Positions 13,401 to 26,700 of a stretch of DNA of 64,000 nucleotides are shown piece after piece. Origin of the DNA: Lingula anatina (Eukaryota > Brachiopoda > Lingulata > Lingulida > Lingulidae); contig NW_019775699.1 of the NCBI RefSeq assembly GCF_001039355.2, positions 85,143 to 149,142 of the forward strand, in the 5' to 3' direction. Numbering within the stretch: position 1 is the stretch's first letter; every line of letters starts with the position of its first letter. The notes beneath the pieces were generated by a model. That model made no database searches, had not been told where the DNA came from, and saw only the letters and a list, made by a program, of their open reading frames with translations. Both the position numbers and the translations under genes were made by a program.

Positions 13401-16400
13401 GGCTTTTTCATTACTGATTGGGTTTTGCGACTTTCCTACCTGATAATGTTGTAAAACACTTTCAGTGCCATTTAAATTCTCATTCTTCTTGAGTCGTACA
13501 ATAAATAAATGAATAAACAAATAAACAGAATGCAAGAAACTCAGTGTACACACGAAGGTTTTCATCTGAAAAAAAATTGTCTTAGAATTGATCGGTAAAG
13601 ATCTTAAACATGTAAAACTATATTTATTTTATAAGATTTCAGAGGAACAAATGGTGTGTTTACGCTTCGGATAAATTGGAAAAAATCACAATGCCTTTTA
13701 TATGTTGCAACGGGTGTGTATTAATATGTATGCAAATAACCACTTGTTTTGTGTCAGTGATGGTAACTTATATCGTAGGTTAAATATGGAACCATAACAC
13801 GTTACCACAGTGTTGATGCATTTAAGTCTCCAAGCGACAGCTTTCTTCAGGTCCTATTGAAAACACCATCACCACAGGTAAGGAACTGGTTGTTTTTTAA
13901 TCTCATTTACCGGGATACTGATTAGATAGTTTGGTGGTGTAAACGTACTTGATGATTATTTATCATTTGGCCAATTTCATTCAGTGCATGGGGCTTGTTC
14001 TACGCTTGCGCGCACACGTACAGCCACACACACGCACGCACACTTGAATAAAAGTAAAAAATATAATATTATCACCACTGATAGAAAAAACATAGTTATA
14101 TTCAGAACAATTACACATGCTCGATGCATTAAGTTTTATCAGTTTATGTGTATGTTCATGTACTTTCAGGCTGGAAGCAATGCTGAATTTGAAGTCAAGT
14201 CGACCGAGCAAGTGAAAGAAGTGGTCTACCAGGTTTGATAACTGTTTCTGATCTCTTGCTCTAAAAAGGCGTTTACATTCATACTATACAGAACCCCATT
14301 TAATCCAAAAGTCTTTCATTTCTTAAGTTATATTCCTTTTAATGTGCCCCTACGGTAGTACCTAGAAACGCACGTGATTCTGTGTGGACTTTTCGGCTTG
14401 AAATCGCTTCGTTTGATTTTTACACACACTTCGTTTATTGAGGAATTCTACACAATCAGCGCGCCACTACCTGTGTTACGTTGAAGTTTTTTTTACTGCA
14501 AAACCAATTTTGGCTTCTAGCCCTTCACATATGAACCACCCGTGTATTTAGTAAGTGATTGATTTTAAACTTTTGTTTAGAATGGCGATAAACATACATG
14601 TATTTATTTACAAAAATATGGATCAAAACTGTTCGCAGACGGTAACTTACATTAAATCTGTGACTGAAACTCTCTTGCCACAGCATCATCGTTTTAGACC
14701 ATGGTCCATGTAAATACGACACTGAATTCACATTTAACTTAATACCACACAATTGCGTATGCCTACATATGTTTTAATCTTAAAACGTTTACAGATTTTG
14801 GCTCGTGGAAACATTGTGTCAACAAAGAGAGTCACCGTGGATGCCGCCAAGCCACTCCAAGTAACTATTACCCCAGAGATGGCGCCTAAATCTAAGATGG
14901 TCATCTACTATGTGCGTAGCGACGGTGAAGTTGTTGCAGACAGTCTTAATTTCAACGTGAAGGGAGCTTTTAAAAATCAGGTATGTTCAAAACTCGACAA
15001 ACGTTTTTTTTTTAATTTTTGGTTTTTTGCTGTGTGACACAGCAAATTGGTCCAAACTATTCCACGTGCAGTCAAATCAGTTAATTAGATAGTGATTCAA
15101 GAACAGCAATATAGCCTACAGCTGTAACCGTCTTAAGACTGACGTATAAATCGACTTCTTTCCATAATATTCAAAAACGTTGAGAAGGTGACGATCTTTA
15201 TTCAAAAGGAGCAGTAGGCATTGTAACCGTACTTTTCTAACTGCTCTGAATAGATAAGAATAATTTTACTATATAAATATCATCGTCAATACTTGCCGCT
15301 TTTCTAGGTCTCCCTTCAATTTGACAAAACCAAGGCAGAACCCGGCCAAAAAGTGAGCGTGTCACTGTCTGCCGATCCTGGATCGTTTGTAGGCCTCTTG
15401 GCTGTAGACCAAAGTGTGTTGCTGCTTAAATCTGGGAATGACATCACTCAAGAGGAGGTATTTAATACATTTTTTATGGAAGTGTGGGCCTCTTTCTTAG
15501 TATTCAAAATTACGCTCATCAAACGGATAAATAATTAAAGCACAAACAATTATTGTTTTTTTACACGAGCCCCCCTTCAAATTATCCTGGATCCGCCCCT
15601 GGTACGCATATGTGTCTGGTTTTTGAGTGGCGAACATCTGTCCAGGTGTAAAATAACCACATACAAGGGAGAATTTGAGAAAATTGGCTTTTTGGTAAGC
15701 AAAGAACTATATTTCAACTGAATCAAACAAAGACCATTCTACCATGCTTTTTTGTTAGGTATTGGGGGAATTGGATACATACGATACAAGGAAAGAGTCG
15801 TTTTATGGCTGGGGTGGACGTCCAGTCATTGGAAGAAAGAAGCGTTCGATTTGGTGGTATCCCATTCCGATAGGTGGCACTGATGCACATGACATGTTCC
15901 AGGTAAATAAAAGATTGTTATACGGTATATGCAGTGTATATGGTCAGATCTGAAATCAGAACGGCCTATGCATCATCTCAAGAACCCCTCGAACGTTATA
16001 TAGTAGCGCTTCTTGATGTCATCTTTCATTTCTCTCAAGAAGCACTGATTGTTTTTCATGGACGTTAGTGTACAAGTAGACATCACCATTTTATCAGATT
16101 TTCAAAAAAGAAAAGCAATATTGTGCTTCGTTTCTGTAATCGTTTATCAATATTTTTTCAGAACACCGGCGTCGTTGTTTTATCCGATACAATGCTTTAC
16201 CAGCATAAAGAACCAATGATATGTAAGTAGCAAGCGCATGAATATAGCCTACTGTGTGCAAAACAAATGTACCCACATTCATGCCTTACAGGTGTAGGTT
16301 TAAGTTATGAAATAAAATGAGCGGGGTGCTTAAAAAGGAAGCGCTAATATTAAAAAAAGATGTGTTTATTGATTTATTATCGCCCCAGTATAAACACCTG

Positions 16401-19400
16401 AGAAAAAAAACATGCACGAATGCATGCTTATTTTGTCAACATTACTTATATTACTCGATTATTAATTATTATTAGATGAATTAGAATAAGTAGAACGTTT
16501 ATTTTTCTGTCCGTCTTTTTTTAGTTTTAATGCTCTGTTATATACCCAAGCTAAAATGAATGCATTGGTATAATTACATTATTTTCAGGATATAAGGATG
16601 CTGAGTAAGAAATGTGTTTTCATACATAAAATTTCAGTTATAAAGCAACGACTCGTTTAAGATTTAAGTCATACAAATGTTACAGCGGTATAGCCGAAAA
16701 ATAGAGGAAATATCAGCAGTTTTTAAAAAGATGTTTTAGCATCTAATTAATATTTAGGGTAAGATATTTAAATGGGTAATAACTCTTCGTATGAGATATA
16801 TATTTTATAATAAAAAAATTTGTGAACGACTCATAGAAATATGATATATTCTGTTTTGCCACTAAAAAGGCAGTTTTAGCTTTTATTCTGATATCTGAGC
16901 TTGTCTTTAAACCACGTGACCCCCATTGATGGCTATACTCTGTTATAATCTCCTAAGAGATTATAACTAAAAAAATTGGAAAAAAAAAGACTAACTTTGA
17001 ATGTAAAAATGGATTCAATAAACATTGGTAAGTATGGGAAAATTGCTGTTTACTCCAGGAAAATTCATTCTTTTGGCCAAAACGAAGAGTTCTTATCACT
17101 TTAAGGATGTATCCTAAGTCAAGAATAAGCTTGATAAGATAAAGACATTTTAGTGAATCATGTAATATCTATTCCAGTGTAGTGTAACTAATTTTCAGTT
17201 CTTTTTAGATACTTGGTAATAATAGTATAATGCATTGATTACTTGTTTCTATCTCTGTCGTAACTGGGTTGGGAATTGAACGTTGTGCGTTATTAAAGAG
17301 ATTTCTGTAGAAACCCAATAAAACGTTGAAGCAAAGAGATAGATATATATTTAGGTGAAGGAACCCATTGAAATTCAATATACGGATCTGAGAGTTTACT
17401 AGAATCAGAAATGGATAACATGCTGGTACTTCATACATGTGGCAAAGCCGCCATGGCGAAACCCTGCAAGTAGATAGAGTGCAAAATGTCTTCCTGGATA
17501 TTTAACCGTTCAGGATTCATAATATAATATGTGTTGATGAATGTACAACAACAGTATGATTTTGATATGAATGTTTAGATCCTCCCTTGCCAATGGCGGG
17601 TGTAATGCCGAATGTCATTCCAAAGCCAAATCCCAATCCAAATCCCAATCCAAATCCTGGCGGCACCACCGGGACACAGCCACTGCAAGAGGTGGGGAGA
17701 ATACGTAATGTCTTCCCGGAGACATGGCTTTGGCAGAATGCCAGTATCGGGTAAATTTGAAGACTGTGTCGGGTGGATAAAAAGACTCTCTAATTATTAG
17801 CTTTCAACGGAGCTTTTGACAGTACTGCTACTGGACACTGTCTTTGACAAGTACCCCATATCAGCATTGTGGGGTTCAGTATAAAAATGATAAAAACATG
17901 ATGGCATTTTCAGTCTGGATGACAGTATGTCACACCAGAAAAACCACGCAATATTTTGCACCGCTTTTGTCTGATTACTTGAGGAACATTGACCAATACC
18001 CTGTCTAAATTCTCGGCAGCTTTATCTATTAAACAGAGAAAATGTTCAGTAGGCGGCGTGCTACATATACTAGAGCCGAGCACGATGAATATGGGGGGGG
18101 GGGGGGGGGGGGGGGGGNNNNNNNNNNNNNNNNNNNNNNNNNAGGGTAACGTCCAAGAGTGTTCAAACATAAGTAATGTATGTTGTAAGAACAGGGCCTG
18201 TCTGCAATACATATGCAACAGAAAACCAGCCAATTTGATCAAACTTGATTGAGCGCCAATCTAAAATTAGAGATGTTTTGTTATCCACCTGATTTATAAT
18301 GAGCGACGAGTTTGCTGCGGATAAATAGTGCGCTGCTTCTCACTACAGATCCACCATTGCCTGGATTCGGCGGCGGCGGCGGCTGGGCAGGGGGTATTAT
18401 GCCGGCTGTGGCAATCAACGGAGCGGCGGGCGCGGGTGGGCCCTTGCCGGTTCCCGCTGTCACCTCCGCTCCCGTGCCTGGGAAACAGCCACTTCAAGAA
18501 GTAGAGAAAATTCGTAACGTTTTCCCAGAAACGTGGCTGTGGCAGAATGCAAGCGTTGGGTAAATCAAGTCATCAGAAAAGGGGCAGTGCGTGGAGATGT
18601 TATTGGTTTTGTGATGATGTGGCGTTTTTTAGAGAGCGTGTTTTTGGGGGATTGGCTAAAGCAAGAAACCGATGATTAGGTCTACAAATAATTAATGAAT
18701 AATTCACCTTCTACGCGAAAATGCTAGATAGTTGTCGGGTTTCAGATTACAAATTCGCTGATTATAAATGTTTGATTTTGTGTTGGTGGATGTGATAGGT
18801 GGTATGTAGTAGTAGTTCATAGAAGCAGTGGGACAAATGGAAAAATATTAATTTAAATCGAATGACACAAAATGTTTTCGACACGTCGTGACACCAATCT
18901 GGAAGGTCACCTTTCACTGTCTGGAAGGCTACAACGGAAATATAGCTAGACCATAATATTTCTTTTTCAAAGTTACTTTAGTACTATAAGATGAAGCACC
19001 CGATAGTTATAAGACAGCATATATGCACAAAATCTTACTTAAGCAACATGACCCCATTTTAGATCGATTATGCTAACCCGATTGGAAGGCTTTATGCTAT
19101 ATGTAAATGTAAGAGAAAGACACACAACCTGTTTTAAAGGGAGGTTTTTATATGACTAACGAAAAGATGGAAAATATGCTTAAAGACATCTCTTTACTTC
19201 TTAAAGATAAACCCCATGTCTTCCTTACCTAAACATAAAATAAATCCCATGTCTTCTTCACCTAAACCAATAGATAGGACTGTATACATAAAGACAATCC
19301 GAATGAATGGGTTTTATATTGTTACCATCGACACATGACCCCCTGATTTTTTGTGCAAGTTTCGTATGTAATGGAACTATAGTTGACTATAAAAACGATA

Positions 19401-20749
19401 GGCCCTGGTGTTAGGAGCGCACTACCTATTTGATGTATTGTTTTGTATTGACCATTATTATATTTTTCAACTTGAAGGGTAAACATGTCAAGCGCAGGCT
19501 TGTCTTCCACATGACCGTCTCTTACCAGTTGTTCAGCATACTGCGTTTGTTCCCTACTTAAACCTTTATGTGCTAAGTGCTTAGCAAAGAGACAGCAGGC
19601 ACCATTTTATGATGGGCTTTGGTATGACCCGGCCGGGGAATGGACCCACAACCCTCTGCACTGGAGTCGAGTACTCTAGCATTTGAACCATTCGATCTAG
19701 TATAGTTAGAGTAACTGAATGTATATGTGTACAGTTTCTATTGTGAGAGGATCCTAGAGACGCCCCTTGATTTACATTATGATTTGGTAACGTGCTCGTT
19801 TTACGCGTCAGTTCATCTTGCCGCTATTGCGAAGAGAACGATGGCGGTATCGTAGGGAACCCAAAAACCATACCACGTATCCAGACCGCATTAAACGAAG
19901 AAATTGAAAATTAGTGCCTTTAAAAAGGGACCACAAAAGCGTGGAAATAGTTCTGAATTCACCTTCTTCTGAATAGATATTGTGTTTCGCTATATTTTCA
20001 ATATTATATTTACAATTATCAATGCGTGACTTCATCTCCAGACCCTGAAGTAAGACCTATGGTAGATATGCTCGGTGGTGGCGGGCTCCCAGTGCCGGCT
20101 ATAGCAAAAGAAACCATAGGTCGTCCAAGTGGTTCATCCACTGGAACATCCGGTCAACAGACACTTCAGGAAGTGGACAGAATACGTAATGTTTTCCCGG
20201 AGACTTGGCTGTGGCAGAATACGAGTCTAGGGTAATACATGTATAAACTGATAGGGATAGTTAGCATATGCTTACAGCGTAGAGTAATGGTGTTGATTTC
20301 TTTTTGGCGTATGTGAGTAGGGCAAATTCCAAGCATTCACCAAAACTAAATGGAGTAGTTACATAACCAGCTAGAGCATAAGGTAAGCGATACATATTAG
20401 AGAGCGTCAAGTGCGATTTTCAACCCTCTATGGTCTGTAGTAAGGGGTCGTTAGTATATGTTTACATTGCGGAGCAAAGGTCTTGATTCCTTTTTGGCGT
20501 ATGTGAGTAGGGCATATTCCAAGTATGTGCCAAAACTAAATGGAGTAGGTCCTTTACACCCGCAAGTGCATGAGGCAAATGATGCATGTTAGGGAGCCAC
20601 GAGCGCATTTTCCAACCTAGTCCTCTGTGGTCAATAGGCCAAGATCCGCTACAAAATGTCAGTTTTGCCAGTACCAGATTTCCAGAAACAATTGGCTGTG
20701 GTTGGAATGAACATGTCTTTGATTCCAATTCTCCTTGCAGTATATAAAT

Positions 20750-20780
<31 letters not shown>

Positions 20781-23700
20781 AAAAAGGTTTCCTGGCATTA
20801 ATCGCAACGCAGTTTGTTTTGTTTACGTGTTTGTTTATCATTTATGTGAGAAAACAGACCCGCCAAACCTACAATATCGTGTGGTGAAGAATGCTCTAAA
20901 AGCATACCCAAATCACCCTTGAAAATGTTGCTTTGGCGTTTACATAACAATATACTGGTATGTATGATAATGTGCTGTTTTTGATGTATATATTTTATTT
21001 TTTTCATCATGAGTTGTACAGGTACTTTGTCAGTAAGTTTCTTTGAGATTATGTAATGTAGTTGTAAGGGATAGACCTGTTTCAAACCACCGCCAAACAA
21101 CTGGGGCAGCCTAGTGCGTGGTTTATGTAACGGTTTAATATGCATACATGGCTTCGGGCATATTATATCGATGAAAGCGCTGGATATATGCCTTTCAGAA
21201 TGTATGGAGTTCTTGTAGACTGTTTTCAAATCCAGCACTTCACTGACAGGATTTATTTCAATTTCAATTCACTGTAACTTTTAACGGAAAATTGGCCTAC
21301 ATTGATTATTTCGTAAACAGGGCGTTATCCGTATAGACCTCCGTACCCCAGGTACAGACCAAGAGGTCCCTCTAACGGGTCTGATGGAAGAGGAAGGGGT
21401 CCTGCGGGCCCTGCTGGTCCTGCCGGCCCAAGGCCGCCAATGACGCCAAGCACACCGAAGGAGAACCCAAAAGACTTGGCAGAAGTAGAAAAAATACGAA
21501 AAGTATTCCCAGAATCATGGCTGTGGAACAATGTGACAGTTGGGTAGGACAAGGAACAAACATGTCCCATTCACCCCTAATTATCATATATTTTTAATTT
21601 TCAAATTATATGGTGCAATGCAATGGTGCATGCTATCTATCTATCCTTATATATATCACAGTGTTCATACCCAGGTAGCATATCATTAACCTCGCTAACA
21701 CTCCCCATAAACTAACTTGATAGTACGTGTGAGGGTTTTACTGGTCTGTAATCTCGATGTTACCACGTTCATATTTATGCTCATTTAAATAGACATGTAG
21801 TGAAGTAGTGGACACAAAACCAGGTACATGTAATTTATATATGTATTTATGGAACTAACAGTACTGCGGTCTACACTTTCGTTCATGCACAGATGTACAA
21901 AAGATGTTGGGTATATTGTAGTCGACATACATGTATAATTAACCAGTGATCAATTTCAGGGGGTCTTCGGGACGTATCATACCGTTAATGATAGCTTACA
22001 CATGGTGGACAACTTAAACAAACATTGTCCAATGTTTGTCATTATTTGGCACCTTGGTAGACGCATGCTCTGTCACCATGCATATTGTCTAACAAAACCA
22101 TATATTGGTTATTTATACATTTATGAAGTGAGGAGGTACAGGCCACGACCAGGAGGCTGGGGACGACGATTTCGCTTCCGCGTGAGAATGGCGCGTCCAT
22201 CAATCCGACTAAAAGTAAATTCAGTCGCCAAGCCAGATGTTGCAACCACCAGGCCTAAAAACGAAGGAGCTAATCCAGAACCTCGCATCAGAAGGATCTT
22301 CCCGGAGACATGGTTGTGGAGCAACGCGACAACAGGGTGGGAAAATGGAAGAACTTGCACCTGTATATATTAGTATGCATGACATTAAGGATACCCAATA
22401 CTTTGGAGAAGACTTCTAGCCTACTGTGTACAAGCATGCCTTTGTTTTTTCATGAAGCATGTGGTCAGAGATTCTTGATCTGTTGTTTTCAGTTACTCCG
22501 ACCTTCATTTGTCCTTGGTTATGAAGTGCATGGTTTCTTTTTTATGTCATTTGTCCTTGGTCATGAAATGCATGGTTTCTTTTCTATGTCAGTCTATGTA
22601 ATGTTGCATGTGGCAATGTCGTTCTGAAAAATGTTTTTGACGGCGCATGTCCTAAGAAAAAACCAAATAACACGTGCACCAAGACCTCTTACTTTGAAGC
22701 TATTTCTTTATGATTCATGATACCGATTAACATTGGGGTAAACACTTGCAGTTTCGAAGCTAACGTTTTGTGTTTAGCTAATTTAATTAGTCTTTTATTT
22801 ATAATATATTCTACAAGAAAAGAAACGTTACGTCACACGTACGTCACTGCCATAAATTACGGTTAGAATTAAATGGTGTGGATATCGTCTTCAGAAATAT
22901 GCTTAATTTTGGGATCATCTTGGGCTTCAGCTGAGACTCATGCTCAGTATTTCTGTCTTTCGGCAAGACCCAGGAGCTAAATCCATTATTAAGTATTTTG
23001 AAGGGGGTAGGTTGATGGTCCAACTTTCCGTATAAGACTACGTAACAATTCAAGCAATAATAAGAAAAAGCTTGTTTTGATGTCTAGGGGGAAGAGTGGC
23101 CTTTACAATAAGCCCTGTGGTGGATTTTTCGTCGGAGACTGATGGTGATTCTGATGCGGGAGATTCTGATGATGGTGCAGTCGAGAAAAGTGATGGGGGT
23201 TTGACGGATCTTGGGGCGATCCGTTCGTTTTTCCCTGAAACGTGGCTTTGGTCCAATATATCTATTGGGTGGGCGAGATAAGAGAGTAACCTTCCTTTAT
23301 AACACACGTTCGTATGCCAGTGGATCTTCACCTCTCTGTGAATGCCATACTGACGTTACCAAACTAACAATTTTATTTTGGCGGCAAAATGGTGCAAATG
23401 AACTTATACTCAGCCGTTTGCTTTCAACTATCTTTAATATAATACCTATCTGTAAAAAGGCACCAGTTCAACGCTTCATGAGGGGACCCGTGACAGACTA
23501 ACATTTCATTCAGGGTCCGTGGAAGTTGAGTACTAGTTTTACTTCAAAGTCATTTGGATAAATCCCATTATGGTTCCATATTTTGTGGTTAGCAGGCAGC
23601 CTTACCTTCTGGAGTTTTGGGAAACGGAAGTCGGTCGCGTTACTAACCTAAAGGCAACTCCATTGCGCAAATACGAACAACTGCTCCTTCAAGGCTCCTA

Positions 23701-26700
23701 CCCTAGGTTCTAGATTCCGGTATTGCCAGCTCGATCTTGATTTAACCCATATCAGCAATACCAGGCTCTAGCGAACACCGACAACGAGGGCGTCCTTCTT
23801 CAAAATTTTGCCTGGGGCGCTTCCATATTTGGAAGTCACAAGTTTAGTACGTCACAGCTGTGTCCCCCTGGAGCTCCCATATTTGGAAGTCATGTCTCGT
23901 ACGTCACAGCTCTGTGCCGCCTGGAGCTGCCTTTCCCGCCTTTCGCTGACGTTATCTCGTGCAGACGAGACAAGAAGTAAAGTGGCTGACGTGGAGTTTG
24001 AGTTTTAGACGAAGAAAATCTTGCAGTCGAAGGCTGATTTTGGTCTTGCCATTGCGCAGCCCTTATGTATAGTGGTATCGGGCATACAGTGTAGCTGTCA
24101 AACTTGGCACACGGCAAGCACGTGTATTGCAGGAGCAAATGTTTTTTGATAAGCAAATAATACAAAAAAAAAAAAAAAACATTGGATATGTCTTTTTCTT
24201 TTAGAAACATTATTTATTTTTCACTTTACATCTTAAAAACAGTAAATAAAATAAAATAAAGCAGAATTAAATCTGTTTTACGTTTCATATGGCTCTAATG
24301 ACATTCAACTGCAGATTCACTGCGGAGAAGTTCTTTTTGATTGACGGTAATCGTACACTGTCGCTGTTCTTCAGAGCTCACTGTTGAAGCCCGATTCACA
24401 GTGACTCTGACACTCAGGGCAAAGGCTCTATATCGTCTCCTCTTTTTATGGTGTTCGTTTGGGATATATATTGAGATGCTTTGTTGTGTCCAGACACAAT
24501 TAATTGAATCCAAATGCACCTGACGTCTCTATTGTTATAAAAATCCAACCATCTACATGTAGTAAATTTTGTGAAACAGAAAGTATTGTATTTGGCTTAT
24601 TAATGTGGTTTCAAATAAGATATTCATTGGAATAATACTGTTATGGTCTTTGTATTTAAACTTTGAAGACTGGCCCACCCCAATGCCAGGGACAATGCCA
24701 ATGCCAACGCCAATGTGGCTTACTTCAAGAGTCCGCCCCATGCCTTCAATTGGTGGTGTCGTTCCAACGCGTGCATCATCATCATCGACTTCTGCAGGCG
24801 GAAAGTTAACCGAAGTGAAAACAATAAGAAAGTTCTTTCCAGAAACGTGGTTGTGGGCAAATACTACAACGCGGTAGGCAAAACTGTTTGAAAAGTGACT
24901 TTTTTAGTGCACAGCTTCTCTTTATCGGCATTAACGACATATGCCTACATCGAGAGAAGGTTTTTATCCATCGTCTTTATTACCTGTGAATATAGTATTG
25001 GCTCATTCCCTAGAATCAGCGCCTTACTTTGGGGGTCCCTAGAAAACGCTTTTACCATGGCGAGAATGACTGATATTGCTTAATACACAAGTCTGCTATG
25101 AATAATTGGACGACATGATCGACAAGAAACAGTTCCATAATGCTCAAGACGTCAGTTATAAACTGGAGGACAATTTCAATGAAGCAAAAGGGTTGTATGT
25201 AACAGGAACAGTTATAGAACAGTGTGTACGCCTTATGTCACGTTGGTTTCTTTTCTCCGACTTTGCTTTTAGCAGAGAGGCTTTTTTTCTCCCGCTTCAT
25301 CTCAATGTGGTGTCTCGATCTGCTTTTATATCACGCTTTTATGCTTTTAGGTTTTGTTGCTACTATATGTACGTATGCTTTGAATGCATACATGTATTCT
25401 TAATTGTCTATCGATAAATGTACATGTACGTGGATGGCATTCAATCCTTTAATTTTAAGGTTTCTCTGCACTTGTTAATTATATTACATGTATATTCCAT
25501 TCCGATAGCATAATTTACATTATCTTTACACTTGGTCAATTGCCAAATTGCATTTTATTTCGTTTTAGCCTCTCTCGAAGTCATTTTCACTTGTGTTTCT
25601 CACGAGAATATTTCTGGTGCCTTTTTTATGTTTTCCAAATCGGTTGGACGCCTCTATCTTAGACATTAACAATATTATCTTAATACCCTCTAGTACAACC
25701 GGTACGGCCGCCCTCAGTACCATCGTGCCGGACACTATTACGTCTTGGGTGGCCAGTGCGTTTGCTGTCCACTCAACGTCTGGGCTTGGAGTAGCTGCAG
25801 ATACGGCAAAGGTATGACTGCAACGTTTTTTTTATAGAATAAAGCCGAATTTTCTCAGCTTACATTTTAAGGCGTTTTTAGTAATATGCAGATTTAAGTG
25901 CTATGTAACGTGTTTATTTTACAAAAGCGCTTGTTTTTGTTATGTCGTGTTGTAGGGCTGGTATTGGATTGTAGTTTTATCTACTGCAGATGCATTGTAT
26001 GGATTTTCCTATAACACGACCAATATGCCATTGTCTGAATTAAAGTCATCATATTATTATTTTGCGAAGATGGTTTTCCAAAGCCTCATTATGACCTTTT
26101 GCAGTTAGAGGCATTCCGCCCGTTCTTTGTTTCTCTGAACTTGCCATATTCAGTAGTACGTGGAGAAGAGCTCATCTTGCAAGCGGTGGTATTTAACTAC
26201 ATGGACCAAGACATGAACGTAAGTTGCGAAAATGAAATGAACTCCCAGACTATATTCAGTTGATAAATATCATGCGAATCCGCGGCAAAACAACGATGTT
26301 TATGTCCATTTGTATGTCTATGTGTATGTGTATTCGCATTCGGTGTGAGATTTTTTAAAACAAATGTACCAAGTTGACAAAGATATTTAAGAGTAAGAAA
26401 CAATGAAAAAGAGAAGAAAAAATAAGAATTTGAATTTATCATACACTAGAATACATGTATGTAGATAAATATCATTTGCAGTGGATTTTTCTACTTTTTC
26501 AGGTTCTTGTGACACTGGAAAAGTCTAACGAATTCAAGAATATTGTGCTGGACAAAATGGGTAAAGCTACAACAGTGTCTGAGACACAGACGGAGACAGT
26601 CATGGTAAGTGAATAGTAGCCATCTACACATGTTTACGCCAGGAATAAGAACTGCTTTTACCAACATTCATATTTGTAACAGGGCTGATACAATGTACTA

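Noticed and set aside
17640-17660. A parasite-like Asn-Pro repeat antigen
   Set aside because: The repeat is short and embedded in a TEP cassette with the standard ending and phase.
17989-18252. Gly-rich ORF across the poly-G tract
   Set aside because: It is a homopolymer and gap artefact without splice sites or family similarity.
21400-21435. A collagen gene fragment
   Set aside because: Only four to five GPX triplets occur, inside alternative exon D.
16222-25694. Tandem whole-gene duplication of TEP
   Set aside because: Only the cassette exon is repeated; no constant exon occurs twice.
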